Of a stretch of 64,000 nt of DNA, positions 52,842 to 61,342 are shown one piece after another. A model generated the notes under the pieces. The model saw nothing but the letters and a program-made list of their open reading frames with translations, ran no database searches and was not told the DNA's origin. The first letter of the stretch is position 1; the number at the start of each line of letters is the position of its first letter. Source of the stretch: Myxococcales bacterium (GTDB lineage: Bacteria; Myxococcota_A; Polyangia; Palsa-1104; JAEUJZ01); the NCBI GenBank assembly GCA_016794505.1, contig JAEUJZ010000037.1, forward strand, positions 62,001 to 126,000. Direction: 5' to 3'. The position numbers and the translations under genes are program-made.

Positions 52842-54440
52842 TTACTGCGGCTGAGCAGGTGGTCTCTCGCCGGGACGCAGCGGACGCGTGATCCCTTTCA
52901 GCTCAAGCTCGGGCACTGGCGATTGCACGACATCCGCCAGCTTGACCTTGCCACGTGGCGCATTGGCCAAGTCCTGCGCGGCCTCTGGCTTGCCACCGCG
53001 AGACGCCCCCCTTCCCATGTCCCAGCCCATACCGGGTCGCCCACCCCAGCGGCCATAGATTGGCGACGAGCACGCGACCTTGCCTTCCCAGTAATGCCGG
53101 ATGATGTAGCGGCCTTGGAAGTTGTTGGCGCCGCTCTGCTGCACGCGTGCGCCGTGATCACCCAGCGTGCCATCCCAGTTCGCGCGTCCCCCCCAAACCG
53201 GCGGAGCCGAGCGAAAGATCAGATCCTCTGAGAGCGTCTGCTGGTCATAGCGCGTGTGCATGCGCGTCAGGACCCACGCTGGCCCCCGCCCAAAAAACGG
53301 CTGACGCATGGAAGGCCCCGGCCTCGACATCGCAGGCGACGGCCCACCGCTGGTTTTCAATGCTGGCGAAGGCGGCGCTGCTGGATCGCTCGGTGCGGCG
53401 ATCTGCATCGAGGCCAGCTCAGGAAACACCTGCTCATCCGCCAGCATGTACAGATCGTTTTGGCTGAGCGGTGGCGTCGGACACGGATCGCAGGACGTGG
53501 TCTGCCATGCGTACTCGGTCACCACCGCGCGATTGCCATTTCGCCGCAGCGCTTCATCGAATAGCTCGGCATAAAAGCTGCCAAAGCTGTTGCGCACAGC
53601 GTCGGCTACCTCGATGTTTGTCGGCACAAAGACATTTGGGTAGTTGGCGACTTCATACCGACTGTCCGGGCTTAGCACGTACACGATCAGATCTTGTTTT
53701 GACTCGGCATTGAGCAGCCCCAAGCGCACCGGCAAGCGCAGCTCAGCGCTGTCAAAGCCAAAGCGCAGCGGTGAAAGCACCACCAACCCGTTCTGATCGC
53801 GTCGGACTTTCTTGATGTCGACCTTGGCGACAAAGAACTTCATCTGGTCGCGGATGTACGGCGCCAGGGCCGCCGCTGCGCCCTTGGGAATGTTGTACTT
53901 GTTGATCTTCAGCCACTTTTCGAGCCCGCCAGATTCCTTGGCCGAAAGAATCAGCACCTGGTACTCGCCGACCTCGAACTTGGCTTCGATCGTGACGCCC
54001 AGATCTTCGCTCTCGCGCCGCGTGCTCATCCTCGGCGCCGCCGGCATCGCCCCTGAGCGCATGCCCTTGGACTTGTACTCGACCGGCTGCTCGCAGGGAT
54101 CTTGTTCCCAATACTCGACCAAGCGCGGAGCTGAAAGCTCATCGATGTGCTTGAACACATCCGGCGAAAGCGTCTTGACCTGTTCCTTCTGCAGCACCAC
54201 TGGCACGGGAACAACCATCGCAAAGTCCTCGGGCGGACCCTTGTAGTTGTTCGACATGGTCATGACGGTGTGGTTGCCTTTGCGCAACAGCACAACCTGC
54301 GAGGCGTTGTTGTAAAGCTGCGCGTCGGCACCCGACACAAAGAAGCCACAGAACGCCGACGCCGACGGTGACAGCAACGACGTCGACAGCGTCCCGCACA
54401 GCAACAGAGAAGACAGCACCCGCGATGAGCGAGCCAACAT
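52842..54440 (-). CDS. DUF2330 domain-containing exported protein
   Basis: A 532-residue protein with a signal peptide ending near PSASAFCGF. The mature start CGFFVSGADAQLYNNASQVVLLRKGNHTVMTMSN is typical of DUF2330, a family found in envelope proteins of delta-type proteobacteria and some other phyla, with no known function. A Pro-rich segment near residues 340-380 (SDPAAPPSPALKTSGGPSP) separates it from a C-terminal domain with RFARMHTRYD-like aromatic stretches and a Gly/Arg-rich tail. It is followed by the giant kinase gene after six bases. A secreted or outer-membrane-facing protein translationally coupled to a sensor kinase suggests the two work together (inference). Confidence 0.85.
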   Translation of the reverse strand: MLARSSRVLSSLLLCGTLSTSLLSPSASAFCGFFVSGADAQLYNNASQVVLLRKGNHTVMTMSNNYKGPPEDFAMVVPVPVVLQKEQVKTLSPDVFKHIDELSAPRLVEYWEQDPCEQPVEYKSKGMRSGAMPAAPRMSTRRESEDLGVTIEAKFEVGEYQVLILSAKESGGLEKWLKINKYNIPKGAAAALAPYIRDQMKFFVAKVDIKKVRRDQNGLVVLSPLRFGFDSAELRLPVRLGLLNAESKQDLIVYVLSPDSRYEVANYPNVFVPTNIEVADAVRNSFGSFYAELFDEALRRNGNRAVVTEYAWQTTSCDPCPTPPLSQNDLYMLADEQVFPELASMQIAAPSDPAAPPSPALKTSGGPSPAMSRPGPSMRQPFFGRGPAWVLTRMHTRYDQQTLSEDLIFRSAPPVWGGRANWDGTLGDHGARVQQSGANNFQGRYIIRHYWEGKVACSSPIYGRWGGRPGMGWDMGRGASRGGKPEAAQDLANAPRGKVKLADVVQSPVPELELKGITRPLRPGERPPAQPQ

Positions 54441-54463
54441 GCGATGCTCCTTGCAAGGAAAGG

Positions 54464-54486
54464 GCCCGCGTCGATCGAGCGCGGGC
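54464..54486 (-). terminator. Candidate terminator between VWA and DUF2330 genes
   Basis: Seven-base GC-rich arms GCCCGCG (54464-54470) and CGCGGGC (54480-54486) flank a nine-base loop, 23 bases beyond the VWA stop. On the minus strand it is followed by CCTTTCCTT, only a weak T-run. It may separate transcription of the two genes partially. Confidence 0.45.
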
Positions 54487-54509
54487 AGAACTGGTGCAGC
54501 CAGTGCAGC

Positions 54510-55574
54510 TTACGCGGACCAGTCTTCGACTTCGTACAGGAAGCGCGTGCCGCCGATCAACTTGCGGTTCACTGAGGTGCTCTGAACGAACACGGCATAC
54601 TTGTCCAAGCTCGTCGGCTTGATGCGCGCCGTCGAGTCTTCCGGCAAGCCGAGCATGTCGCGCGCTGCCTTGCCCTCGAACATATCGCCGGTCTTCTTGT
54701 CCATGAGCACGATCTCTTTGTACCCCTGGATCGTCTCGGTCTTGGTGAACTCATAGAAGCCGCGGCCCTTCTTGAACTTGGCGCCGTTTGACTCGACGAA
54801 GTCGCGGATCGAGCAGTCCTTGTCGACATCCAGTATTTGGAAGCGGCTCGGCGGCACGGCGCGCAGGTCGGTGCTTCCGAACTCGGTGCTCGGCGCACGC
54901 TTGAGCATCGTCGAGAACACCTTGTTCAGACCGCGGTTCATGCGGCCCTGCTTGATGACCTCTTGCTCGAAGCCCTGAAGCTGCGTGTCCGAGGACTGCT
55001 TGTAACAGATGGCCATCACCAGGTCGGTGATGTACGCGAACTGATCCAGGCTGATGTGGAAGCCACCGGACTTGTTCGCCAGCTCTTCATAGAACTTCGA
55101 CGCGTGCTTGCGGTTCAGGCACTGCACGCCATAGACCGGGATGCCTTGCTTGGCCAGCTTGTCGATCTCGTCGCGCCAGTTGATCTTGCCGGGGTTGTCG
55201 TTCGGACCGTGCGGCACATCGTCGCCGATCATGACCAGGCAGCGCTTCGTTCCCGCTTCCCACGACAGCGACTGTGCCTCACGCAAGACCAGCTCATAGC
55301 ACTCGGGCAGATCGCCGCCGCCCGTCGCTTCCACTTTTTCGACGAAGCGCGTGATCAGACTGGTGTCGTGCGTCAGATCCAGGTGCTTGGTGACATACGT
55401 GCTGCCCTTATCGCAGTAGTCGCCGTGCGCGATGATGCCGATGCGCATCTTCGGGATGTCCTTCATCAGGCGCTCGACCGTTTCTTTGATCTTGCGGCGC
55501 ACCTGCGTCAGGCACGGATACATGCTGCCGGTCGTGTCAAAGCTGAAAACGACTTCAATCTCGTAGTTGCCCAT
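54510..55574 (-). CDS. Von Willebrand factor A domain protein
   Basis: A 354-residue cytoplasmic-looking protein, without signal peptide. The VWA domain fills the first 190 residues: metal-site motif FSFDTTGSM (D13-x-T15-x-S17), then GIIAHGDYCD, TGGGDLPECYELVLREA and CLVMIGDDVPHG, as in the MIDAS arrangement of the vWA family. The rest (about 200-354) is a separate mixed domain with SRFQILDVDKDCSIRDFVESNG of unknown fold. The ATG at 55574 is chosen by the site GGAGGG eight bases upstream and the start of homology. It resembles VWA proteins associated with unusual kinases or membrane stress systems. The following gene on this strand is the DUF2330 gene. Confidence 0.85.
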   Translation of the reverse strand: MGNYEIEVVFSFDTTGSMYPCLTQVRRKIKETVERLMKDIPKMRIGIIAHGDYCDKGSTYVTKHLDLTHDTSLITRFVEKVEATGGGDLPECYELVLREAQSLSWEAGTKRCLVMIGDDVPHGPNDNPGKINWRDEIDKLAKQGIPVYGVQCLNRKHASKFYEELANKSGGFHISLDQFAYITDLVMAICYKQSSDTQLQGFEQEVIKQGRMNRGLNKVFSTMLKRAPSTEFGSTDLRAVPPSRFQILDVDKDCSIRDFVESNGAKFKKGRGFYEFTKTETIQGYKEIVLMDKKTGDMFEGKAARDMLGLPEDSTARIKPTSLDKYAVFVQSTSVNRKLIGGTRFLYEVEDWSA

Positions 55575-56000
55575 CGATACGAGGCCCTCCCCAGTGCAAG
55601 ACAGAACATGGCGTCCAGACGAATTCCCCCCGGTCACCCACGGCATGGCCCCCCATGGACCCCGCCGCTGTCGGCCGCAACCGCACAGCCCCCAGGCTGC
55701 GTCGGTCGCTGGCTCTAGCTAGCCCCTAGCGCAGAGCCTGCAGACAAAGGGTATCGCCATATAAGACCGCGGATATTCCGGTGATGTCAATTGCTTGACG
55801 TGGCGTCCACGTACCCGCTCGCCTGCGCCAAGCAGCCCGCCAAACGGGACACGCACTGCGGCGGTCTCCGTCGGAAATTGCGGAAGAAAGCACAGATAGA
55901 AAGACGCCTTGCTACACCTGCCGGCACCGCACAGGCAGCACCGCAACAGGTCACCCTCGCGACTGTGTGCGGGTGGTGGAAGGTGCGCAGACTCGGCTGG
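55575..56000. other. 426-bp intergenic region, promoter of the VWA gene likely
   Basis: No convincing gene; short open frames on both strands (55719-55946 minus, 55791-56030 plus) have a Cys/Arg-rich composition unlike proteins. On the minus strand a perfect TTGACA (complement of 55785-55790) stands near ATATAAG-type sequence (55759-55765), and the VWA start is 185 bases downstream. It also serves as the downstream region of the thioesterase gene. Confidence 0.55.
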
Positions 56001-56474
56001 CTAAGCGAAGAAGCCTTCTGGCAGCTCTAGTAGCTCGCCGGCTGCATCAATGGCGGCAACCTGTGCATCCGCGACAAACAGCGGATCGCTCTGCGGACCC
56101 GTCGCGTCCAGCTTATGCACTCGGTGCTTGAATACGACGCGATAGTCGGATGTCCGCTCGCAGGTCGTCACGACCTCAAGCTCGTCGTGCAAGCGGGCCG
56201 GCTTCAGGAAGCGCAGGCGCATCTCGAACACCACAAACAGCGTGCCGCGCGCCTGCATCTCGCCCAGCGTGTAGCCGTACTGGCCCAAGATCTCGGTCCG
56301 CGAGCGCTCGCAGTATTTCAGGTAGTTGGCGTGATAGACGATGCCCTGCGCGTCGGTGTCCTCAAGATAGACCTTGGTTCGCAGCCGATGCGGGTGTTCC
56401 ACGCTGGAGCCAGGCAGGCCCTGTGCTTCCTGCGCGCGAAAGGCAGAGGCCTGAGGCGAAGAAGTCGTCGACAT
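56001..56474 (-). CDS. Acyl-CoA thioesterase, YbgC/4HBT-type hotdog
   Basis: A 157-residue hotdog-fold enzyme. The active-site motif VYLEDTDAQGIVYHANYLKY (about 35-54) matches the YbgC and 4-hydroxybenzoyl-CoA thioesterase class, with the catalytic Asp in DTDAQGIVYHANY. The strands VFEMRLRFLKPARLHDELEVVT and YRVVFKHRV follow in the normal order. YbgC hydrolyses short-chain acyl-CoA and in many proteobacteria belongs to the Tol-Pal cluster, which is absent here. The ATG at 56474 is preferred; upstream ATG at 56486 is also in frame. It is divergent from the methionine-salvage genes. Confidence 0.9.
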   Translation of the reverse strand: MSTTSSPQASAFRAQEAQGLPGSSVEHPHRLRTKVYLEDTDAQGIVYHANYLKYCERSRTEILGQYGYTLGEMQARGTLFVVFEMRLRFLKPARLHDELEVVTTCERTSDYRVVFKHRVHKLDATGPQSDPLFVADAQVAAIDAAGELLELPEGFFA

Positions 56475-56578
56475 ATGGCCGCGCATGCTAGCCGTCTTCG
56501 GCGCCCCGCGGCGAGAAAACACACGCACCGGCCACCCGCTGAATTGACCCCGCGCGACAAGCCGGCGAAGCTTGTTCG

Positions 56579-57310
56579 ATGCTGCCAAAAAACGAATCTG
56601 CGATCATGTCGACGGAAGTCCGTGAAGGCGCAGGCTCACAGGCTGTTGATGCAAGCGAGGCACAGGATCGGGAAGCGCGCCTTCGCGTCTGTGAGCTGTG
56701 CCGTCACCTGTATCAGCTTGGCTGGGCCTCGGGTACCGGCGGTGGCTTCTCGCTGCGTCAGGGTGACCGCATCTATGTGGCGCCTTCGGGTGTGCCCAAA
56801 GAGAGCATCCGCCCAGACGAAGTCTTCGTCACCGATCTCGACGGTCGCGTCCTAACCTCAGGCCACGGCCGAATCAGCGCTTGCACGCCGCTGTTCTTGC
56901 ACGCCTATCGTCTGCGCAGCGCTGGCGCCGTGCTACACAGCCACTCGCTGAATGCCTGCCTGGCCAGCTTGGTCTGCACGCAAAAGACCGCACACGGCCC
57001 GGTGTTTCGCATCCGTGGTCTCGAAATGGTCAAGGGCCTGCAGGGCGGCCACGTCGACGAGATCTATGAGATCCCAGTCATCGACAACATGCCGTACGAG
57101 CACGAGCTAGCCGATCACTTACAAGAGGCCATCCTCGCCTACCCCAACAGCAACGCCGTCTTGGTGCGCGGCCATGGCGTGTATATCTGGGGCCGCGACT
57201 GGGTCCACACCAAGACCCAGGCCGAGTGTTACGATTACCTGTTTTCGGCCAGCGTGCGCCTGCGCGAACTAGGCATCGACGCTGCCACGCTGCACCGCAG
57301 CCACACGTGA
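56579..57310 (+). CDS. mtnB: Methylthioribulose-1-phosphate dehydratase (class II aldolase family)
   Basis: A 243-residue enzyme of the methionine salvage pathway. The fold signature SGTGGGFSLR..DRIYVAPSGVPKE, the CTPLFLHAY segment and the zinc ligands in VLHSHSLN (His120, His122) plus the third His in LVRGHGVYIW identify MtnB. The segment SACTPLF and the ending ECYDYLF resemble the eukaryotic APIP enzyme more than the shorter Bacillus form. The start is uncertain: ATG 56579 or ATG 56606. MtnD follows 23 bases after its stop. The salvage pathway recycles methylthioadenosine from polyamine or quorum-signal synthesis. mtnA, mtnK and mtnC are not in the window. Confidence 0.92.
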   Translation: MLPKNESAIMSTEVREGAGSQAVDASEAQDREARLRVCELCRHLYQLGWASGTGGGFSLRQGDRIYVAPSGVPKESIRPDEVFVTDLDGRVLTSGHGRISACTPLFLHAYRLRSAGAVLHSHSLNACLASLVCTQKTAHGPVFRIRGLEMVKGLQGGHVDEIYEIPVIDNMPYEHELADHLQEAILAYPNSNAVLVRGHGVYIWGRDWVHTKTQAECYDYLFSASVRLRELGIDAATLHRSHT

Positions 57311-57333
57311 AGCAAACAAGGAGACACGTTGTC

Positions 57334-57801
57334 ATGCAGCTCTCTTGGCTGGATGCGCCCACCGATACGCCCGCTTGCGTCGTCGCAGACTTGGAAAAGG
57401 TTGGCGTTCGCTATCATCACCTGTCCACCGATCCAGCACGCTATGAGCCCGCACTCGCTGAGCTCTGCAAGCGCAGCGGCTACACGACGCGCGATGAAGT
57501 CAGCCTGTCCAAAGACACGCCAAACCTGCAGGTCCTGATCGACAAGTTCAAAGACGAACACCTGCACGAAGAAGACGAAGTACGCTTCGTCCTGTCGGGT
57601 GAAGGCATCTTTGATCTGCGCTCGGAGGACGATCGCTGGATGCGCGTCCACGTGATGCCAGGCGATGTCCTCGTCGTACCCAAGGGCCTGTATCACCGCT
57701 TCTTCCTCACAGAGTCATGCAGCATTCGCTGCGTGCGCCTGTTTCAAGATCCCGCAGGCTGGACACCGCACTATCGCCATGCCCCGAACCACGCCGCGTG
57801 A
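57334..57801 (+). CDS. mtnD: Acireductone dioxygenase
   Basis: A 155-residue cupin metalloenzyme. It uses Fe to convert acireductone to the 2-keto precursor of methionine plus formate, or Ni for an off-pathway product. The metal ligands His76, His78, Glu82 and His121 sit in HLHEEDEVRF and YHRFF with the spacing of mammalian ARD (2, 4 and 39 residues). The ATG at 57334 has an AAGGAG site. It overlaps the next gene by 23 bases. The neighbouring mtnB supplies the upstream step; the enolase-phosphatase between the two is absent here. Confidence 0.95.
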   Translation: MQLSWLDAPTDTPACVVADLEKVGVRYHHLSTDPARYEPALAELCKRSGYTTRDEVSLSKDTPNLQVLIDKFKDEHLHEEDEVRFVLSGEGIFDLRSEDDRWMRVHVMPGDVLVVPKGLYHRFFLTESCSIRCVRLFQDPAGWTPHYRHAPNHAA

Positions 57802-58624
57802 CAAAGCTGGTCAAGCACCACCGTCGAAGCCACCGTCCGAGCCAGCGATTCGCGCCGAGCGTTCGGTCCCTGACAGCAGCCCCGAAGAAACGCTCGGCGA
57901 TCGCGAGCAGCGCCTGGCGCGTATCGTCACGCAGCTTGACACCGACGCCCGCTATGCCATGGGTTCGCGGCGCTTTCCTGGCCATGTCTCACCGACCGAT
58001 GCCATCGAGATCGCAGCGGCGTTAGCCGACGAGCTAGACGACGGCGCTCGCGCTCGGGCCCAGAAGGCAGAGCAGCAGGGCATGCAGATCGCCTGTGACA
58101 TCGGCTGTCATCGCTGCTGCACCGTCGTTGTCACGGCGTACCAGCCCGAGATCCTGCGCATTGCCCAGTTCCTCGAACAGCCTGAAAACGCCGCTGAAAA
58201 AAAGGGCTTCCTCGATCGCTATTCCGCGTGGCGTGCAGCCGTCGGGGACGAAGTCGAGGCCCTGCCGCAGACCATGGCGCAAGGCCAGCAAGCCGAGATC
58301 GACCGACTGCATTTTGCGCTGTGGCGGCGTGGCGCACTCTGCGCATTCAACGAAGGCGGAATCTGCACCATCTATCCCGTGCGACCGCTGGCTTGCCGCA
58401 ATGCTCATGCCCTGGACACCGACGCGTACTGCGTGCCGGATCCCCCCGGTGGCAAGCGACCCACGATGGTCGACTTCGTGCCCATGAATCGGTTTTTAAA
58501 CAAGGCGACGCGCCTGCTTCACGCGGCACACAACGCCATCGCCGCACCCGGACAGCGTCACCAGCAAGAAGCGCTGTGTAGCTCGGTGTTTCGCCTGCTG
58601 ACCTCGTCCGCGAAAGCGCCATAA
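57779..58624 (+). CDS. YkgJ-type cysteine cluster protein
   Basis: A 281-residue soluble protein. The N-terminal 50 residues are a Pro/Ser/Arg-rich tail. The YkgJ cluster is spread over two segments: CDIGCHRCC (near 105) and CAFNEGGICTIYPVRPLACRNAHALDTDAYC (near 185-215), with the CxxxYPxRPxxCR core. The family is predicted to bind a metal, probably zinc or an Fe-S cluster, and is often linked to maturation or methylation of proteins or RNA. The start overlaps the end of mtnD by 23 bases, suggesting cotranscription with salvage genes, though no functional tie is known. Confidence 0.88.
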   Translation: MPRTTPRDKAGQAPPSKPPSEPAIRAERSVPDSSPEETLGDREQRLARIVTQLDTDARYAMGSRRFPGHVSPTDAIEIAAALADELDDGARARAQKAEQQGMQIACDIGCHRCCTVVVTAYQPEILRIAQFLEQPENAAEKKGFLDRYSAWRAAVGDEVEALPQTMAQGQQAEIDRLHFALWRRGALCAFNEGGICTIYPVRPLACRNAHALDTDAYCVPDPPGGKRPTMVDFVPMNRFLNKATRLLHAAHNAIAAPGQRHQQEALCSSVFRLLTSSAKAP

Positions 58625-58691
58625 AAACCGCTGCATCGGCTGCCCCGCGTGCTTATGATGTGGGCCACCGGCCACAAGCCGGCCCTCGCGC

Positions 58692-59891
58692 ATGCGCAAA
58701 AGCACACCGACAACGACGGCGACCGCAGCGGTGAGTCGCTCTTCTAGTTCCAAGCATCAAACGGGCTCTGCCAGCCCAACAAAAAGCAGCGACGGCACTG
58801 ACGCCGAGCTCGTCGATAACGAAGGGGAGGACGTCCTCGGGGATGGGCCCGACGCGGCCGGTCTTAGCGACGGTGATCTAATCGGTGCCGATCTCGCGAT
58901 AGGCGATCTGGTGGGTCTTGCTGACAATGACTTGCTCGTTGCAGATGGCGAGCCGAGAACGCAGCGAGCCCGAAAGAGCAGCGATGAGATTGTCGATGTC
59001 AGCGACAGCAAGACCACATCGCTGGCCCGTTCGGATCCGCTGACCGTCTACATGCATGAAATCCGCCGCTATCCACTGCTCAGCCGAGAGGAAGAGCACG
59101 AGCTAGCGGTGCGCTACACAAAGACACAGGATCCCAAGCTCGCGCGCCGTCTGATCACGGCGAACCTGCGCCTGGTCGTAAAGATCGCTCACGAGTACCG
59201 CCGCGCGTACAGGAACCTCTTGGATCTGGTGCAGGAAGGCAACCTGGGCCTCTTGCAGGCCGTGCAGAAATACGATCCGCACCGAGGCGTCAAGTTGTCG
59301 TCGTACTCCGCGTGGTGGATCCGCGCGTACATGCTCAAGTTCATCTTGAACAACTGGCGACTGGTGAAGATCGGCACCACCCAGGCGCAGCGCAAGCTGT
59401 TCTTCAACTTGACCAAAGAGCGCGAGAAGTTAGAAGCCGCCGGCTTTGTTCCGACGACAAAGCTGTTGGCCGAGCGCTTATCGGTACCCGAGCAAGAAGT
59501 CGCCGAGATGCAGCTTCGCCTGTCGGCCAGCGAAGCATCCTTGGATGCCCCCATTGGTGGTGACGACGAAAACGGCAAGCGCACGCACCTGGATCTTCTG
59601 GAGTCATCAAGCGCCACCCGTCCCGACGTCAGCACTGAAAGCGAAGAGTTCCGCGCGCTGCTCCGTTCCAAGCTCGAAGCGTTTGAAGCGACGCTCAAGG
59701 GGCGCGAACAGACGCTCTTCCACGATCGTTTGATGGCGGATCAGCCACTGACTCTGCAAGAAGTCGGTGAGCGCTACGGCATCTCGCGCGAGCGCGCTCG
59801 CCAGATCGAAGCCCGCCTGCTGTCCCGCCTAAAGACCTACCTGAAAAAAGAGCTCGGCGACGCCGTTCAGGTCGCCATGGGCTTGGACTAG
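58692..59891 (+). CDS. rpoH: RpoH-family sigma factor with acidic N-terminal extension
   Basis: A 399-residue sigma-70-family factor. The core (111-399) is of the sigma-32 group: [33 protein letters not shown] (region 2.1-2.2), [38 protein letters not shown] (region 2.4), the RpoH box region [10 protein letters not shown] (231-240) and the region 4 helix [25 protein letters not shown]. The first 110 residues are a polar, strongly acidic, Asp/Glu/Gly/Leu-rich extension ([29 protein letters not shown]) not found in E. coli RpoH (284 aa). It probably directs RNA polymerase to heat-shock or stress promoters; which ones is unknown. It is preceded by TATGAT at 58654-58659. Confidence 0.88.
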   Translation: MRKSTPTTTATAAVSRSSSSKHQTGSASPTKSSDGTDAELVDNEGEDVLGDGPDAAGLSDGDLIGADLAIGDLVGLADNDLLVADGEPRTQRARKSSDEIVDVSDSKTTSLARSDPLTVYMHEIRRYPLLSREEEHELAVRYTKTQDPKLARRLITANLRLVVKIAHEYRRAYRNLLDLVQEGNLGLLQAVQKYDPHRGVKLSSYSAWWIRAYMLKFILNNWRLVKIGTTQAQRKLFFNLTKEREKLEAAGFVPTTKLLAERLSVPEQEVAEMQLRLSASEASLDAPIGGDDENGKRTHLDLLESSSATRPDVSTESEEFRALLRSKLEAFEATLKGREQTLFHDRLMADQPLTLQEVGERYGISRERARQIEARLLSRLKTYLKKELGDAVQVAMGLD

Positions 59892-59937
59892 ACAGCACCA
59901 CCTGCCCCAAAGGCCCGCCCGCCGCGGTCCGCGGATC

Positions 59938-59953
59938 TTGACCGAATGGTCAA
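59938..59953. other. Inverted repeat TTGACC-GAAT-GGTCAA after rpoH
   Basis: Six-base perfect arms (59938-59943 and 59948-59953) with a four-base loop, 46 bases after the sigma factor stop and upstream of the convergent acyltransferase stop. Adjacent GC-rich repeats (CCGCGG twice near 59923-59935) add to a likely termination zone. No T-run follows. Confidence 0.4.
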
Positions 59954-60059
59954 ACGGCTCCGCGAACGCTCGCTCACGCGCCAAAAGACAGCGCTGATCC
60001 GTGAGAATCCGACCGCTTCGTCTACCCACTCACCGACGACAACGGGCCGTGCCCGCGCG

Positions 60060-61274
60060 TCAAAACAGCCGCCACAGAGACTCCGCGGGTTTGCGATCTT
60101 TGAAGCCTCGATACCAACGGCACAGGAAATACAGCGGCACCAAGCCCGCAAGCCACACCGGATACATGCCCGGCAGCGTCGAGGGCTGCGCATAAAAAAT
60201 CACGGTGATCAGCGCATACAGGTACAGGTGAGCCAGATAAAAACACAGCGGCGCCTGACCAAACACCGAGAGGATCGGCACGCGCGGCAGACGCGCAAAC
60301 GCACCGAGCAGGATCAGGTTGACGCCCAGCATGAACAGCACAAACACCAAAGCCGGTGGGTACTTGATGAAGTTCAGGAACTCGATCCAGCTGTCGTCGC
60401 GTGGCCCCCGCAGGTTGCCAAAACCGCCCGCCGCCCGCAGGCCCAGTGCAAGGGACAGAAGCACCAGCCCAACAAGCGGCGCCCAGCGCAGTGCTTGGTC
60501 GCGCGTCGCTTCGTCTGCAAGCAAGCGACCAAAGGCCATGCCCAGCGTGCAGACACCCAGCCACGGCAAAAGCGGATACATCAGAAAGACCGGCGTGCTG
60601 TTGCCAGGCAGAAGCAGCACGCGCAGCCACAGCGGCGCCGCGAAGAAATCGTATGGCACGTGCGGGATCAGCGCCGCGCAGCCCACGAGCAGAAAGACCG
60701 CGATCGCGCCCAGCCAGCGCTCGGCCCGCAGCAGCAGCGCACTGGTCAGCATGGACAGACCCAGCCCGGTGATCACGGTGAAGAACAGATAGTTCGCGGG
60801 CCCATCACCGGACTTGGCGTTGCGCGAAAACGCGATGCCCCACGCGGGATTTTCTAAGACCTGGTTCACCAGCAACAGCACGCCACCACGCAGCGCGAAG
60901 TACCGGCTGATGCGGCCTGTGTCCCAGCCGATCCGTCGACGCGAGGCAGCAAACAGGGTCATGCTGGCCCCCATCAAAAAGAAGAAACCCGGCGCGCACA
61001 GGTGCGTGACAAAGCGCGACAGAAATGCCAGCGGTCCACGCACAAAGTCGCTGGGGTTGTACTGCGTAAAGGGCCCGGTCCAAAACTCGGACCCATGGAC
61101 GCGGGCGATGAAGCCGCTCGCGTGATCGAGGGCCATGATCACCATGATCAGCCCTCGCAGGCTGTCGAGAGCGCCCAGGCGCGTGGCCGCCGTGACCACC
61201 GCAGCGGCTGCGGCGCCCTGTCGAGACACGGCCTGTGGCTGCGAGGAAGATTCTGACGAAGCGCGATCCGGCAT
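60060..61274 (-). CDS. DUF1624/heparan-alpha-glucosaminide N-acetyltransferase-like membrane protein
   Basis: A 404-residue multi-pass membrane protein of the DUF1624/HGSNAT-like class. After a polar head of about 40 residues comes RLGALDSLRGLIMVIMALDHASGFIARVH, the conserved R.xxLDxLRGLxxxxMALDH motif with the catalytic-class Asp-His pair. About nine further helices follow, including VLLLVNQVLENPAW and FYLAHLYLYALI. By family knowledge such proteins move acyl groups across the membrane, or acetylate sugars. The acceptor is unknown. The ATG at 61274 follows the poly-purine-poor leader; 38 further open codons upstream are unlikely. It is divergent from the BamD-like lipoprotein over 68 bases. 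Confidence 0.85.
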   Translation of the reverse strand: MPDRASSESSSQPQAVSRQGAAAAAVVTAATRLGALDSLRGLIMVIMALDHASGFIARVHGSEFWTGPFTQYNPSDFVRGPLAFLSRFVTHLCAPGFFFLMGASMTLFAASRRRIGWDTGRISRYFALRGGVLLLVNQVLENPAWGIAFSRNAKSGDGPANYLFFTVITGLGLSMLTSALLLRAERWLGAIAVFLLVGCAALIPHVPYDFFAAPLWLRVLLLPGNSTPVFLMYPLLPWLGVCTLGMAFGRLLADEATRDQALRWAPLVGLVLLSLALGLRAAGGFGNLRGPRDDSWIEFLNFIKYPPALVFVLFMLGVNLILLGAFARLPRVPILSVFGQAPLCFYLAHLYLYALITVIFYAQPSTLPGMYPVWLAGLVPLYFLCRWYRGFKDRKPAESLWRLF

Positions 61275-61342
61275 GATCTCACGCGTACCGCGACGCAGCG
61301 GTGCTTGACAAGGGATTCCCCTCGGGCGCAAATAGAGCGCCC

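Noticed and set aside
55719..55946. 75-codon minus frame in the VWA upstream region
   Set aside because: Cys-rich, without hydrophobic pattern or ribosome site; likely non-coding.
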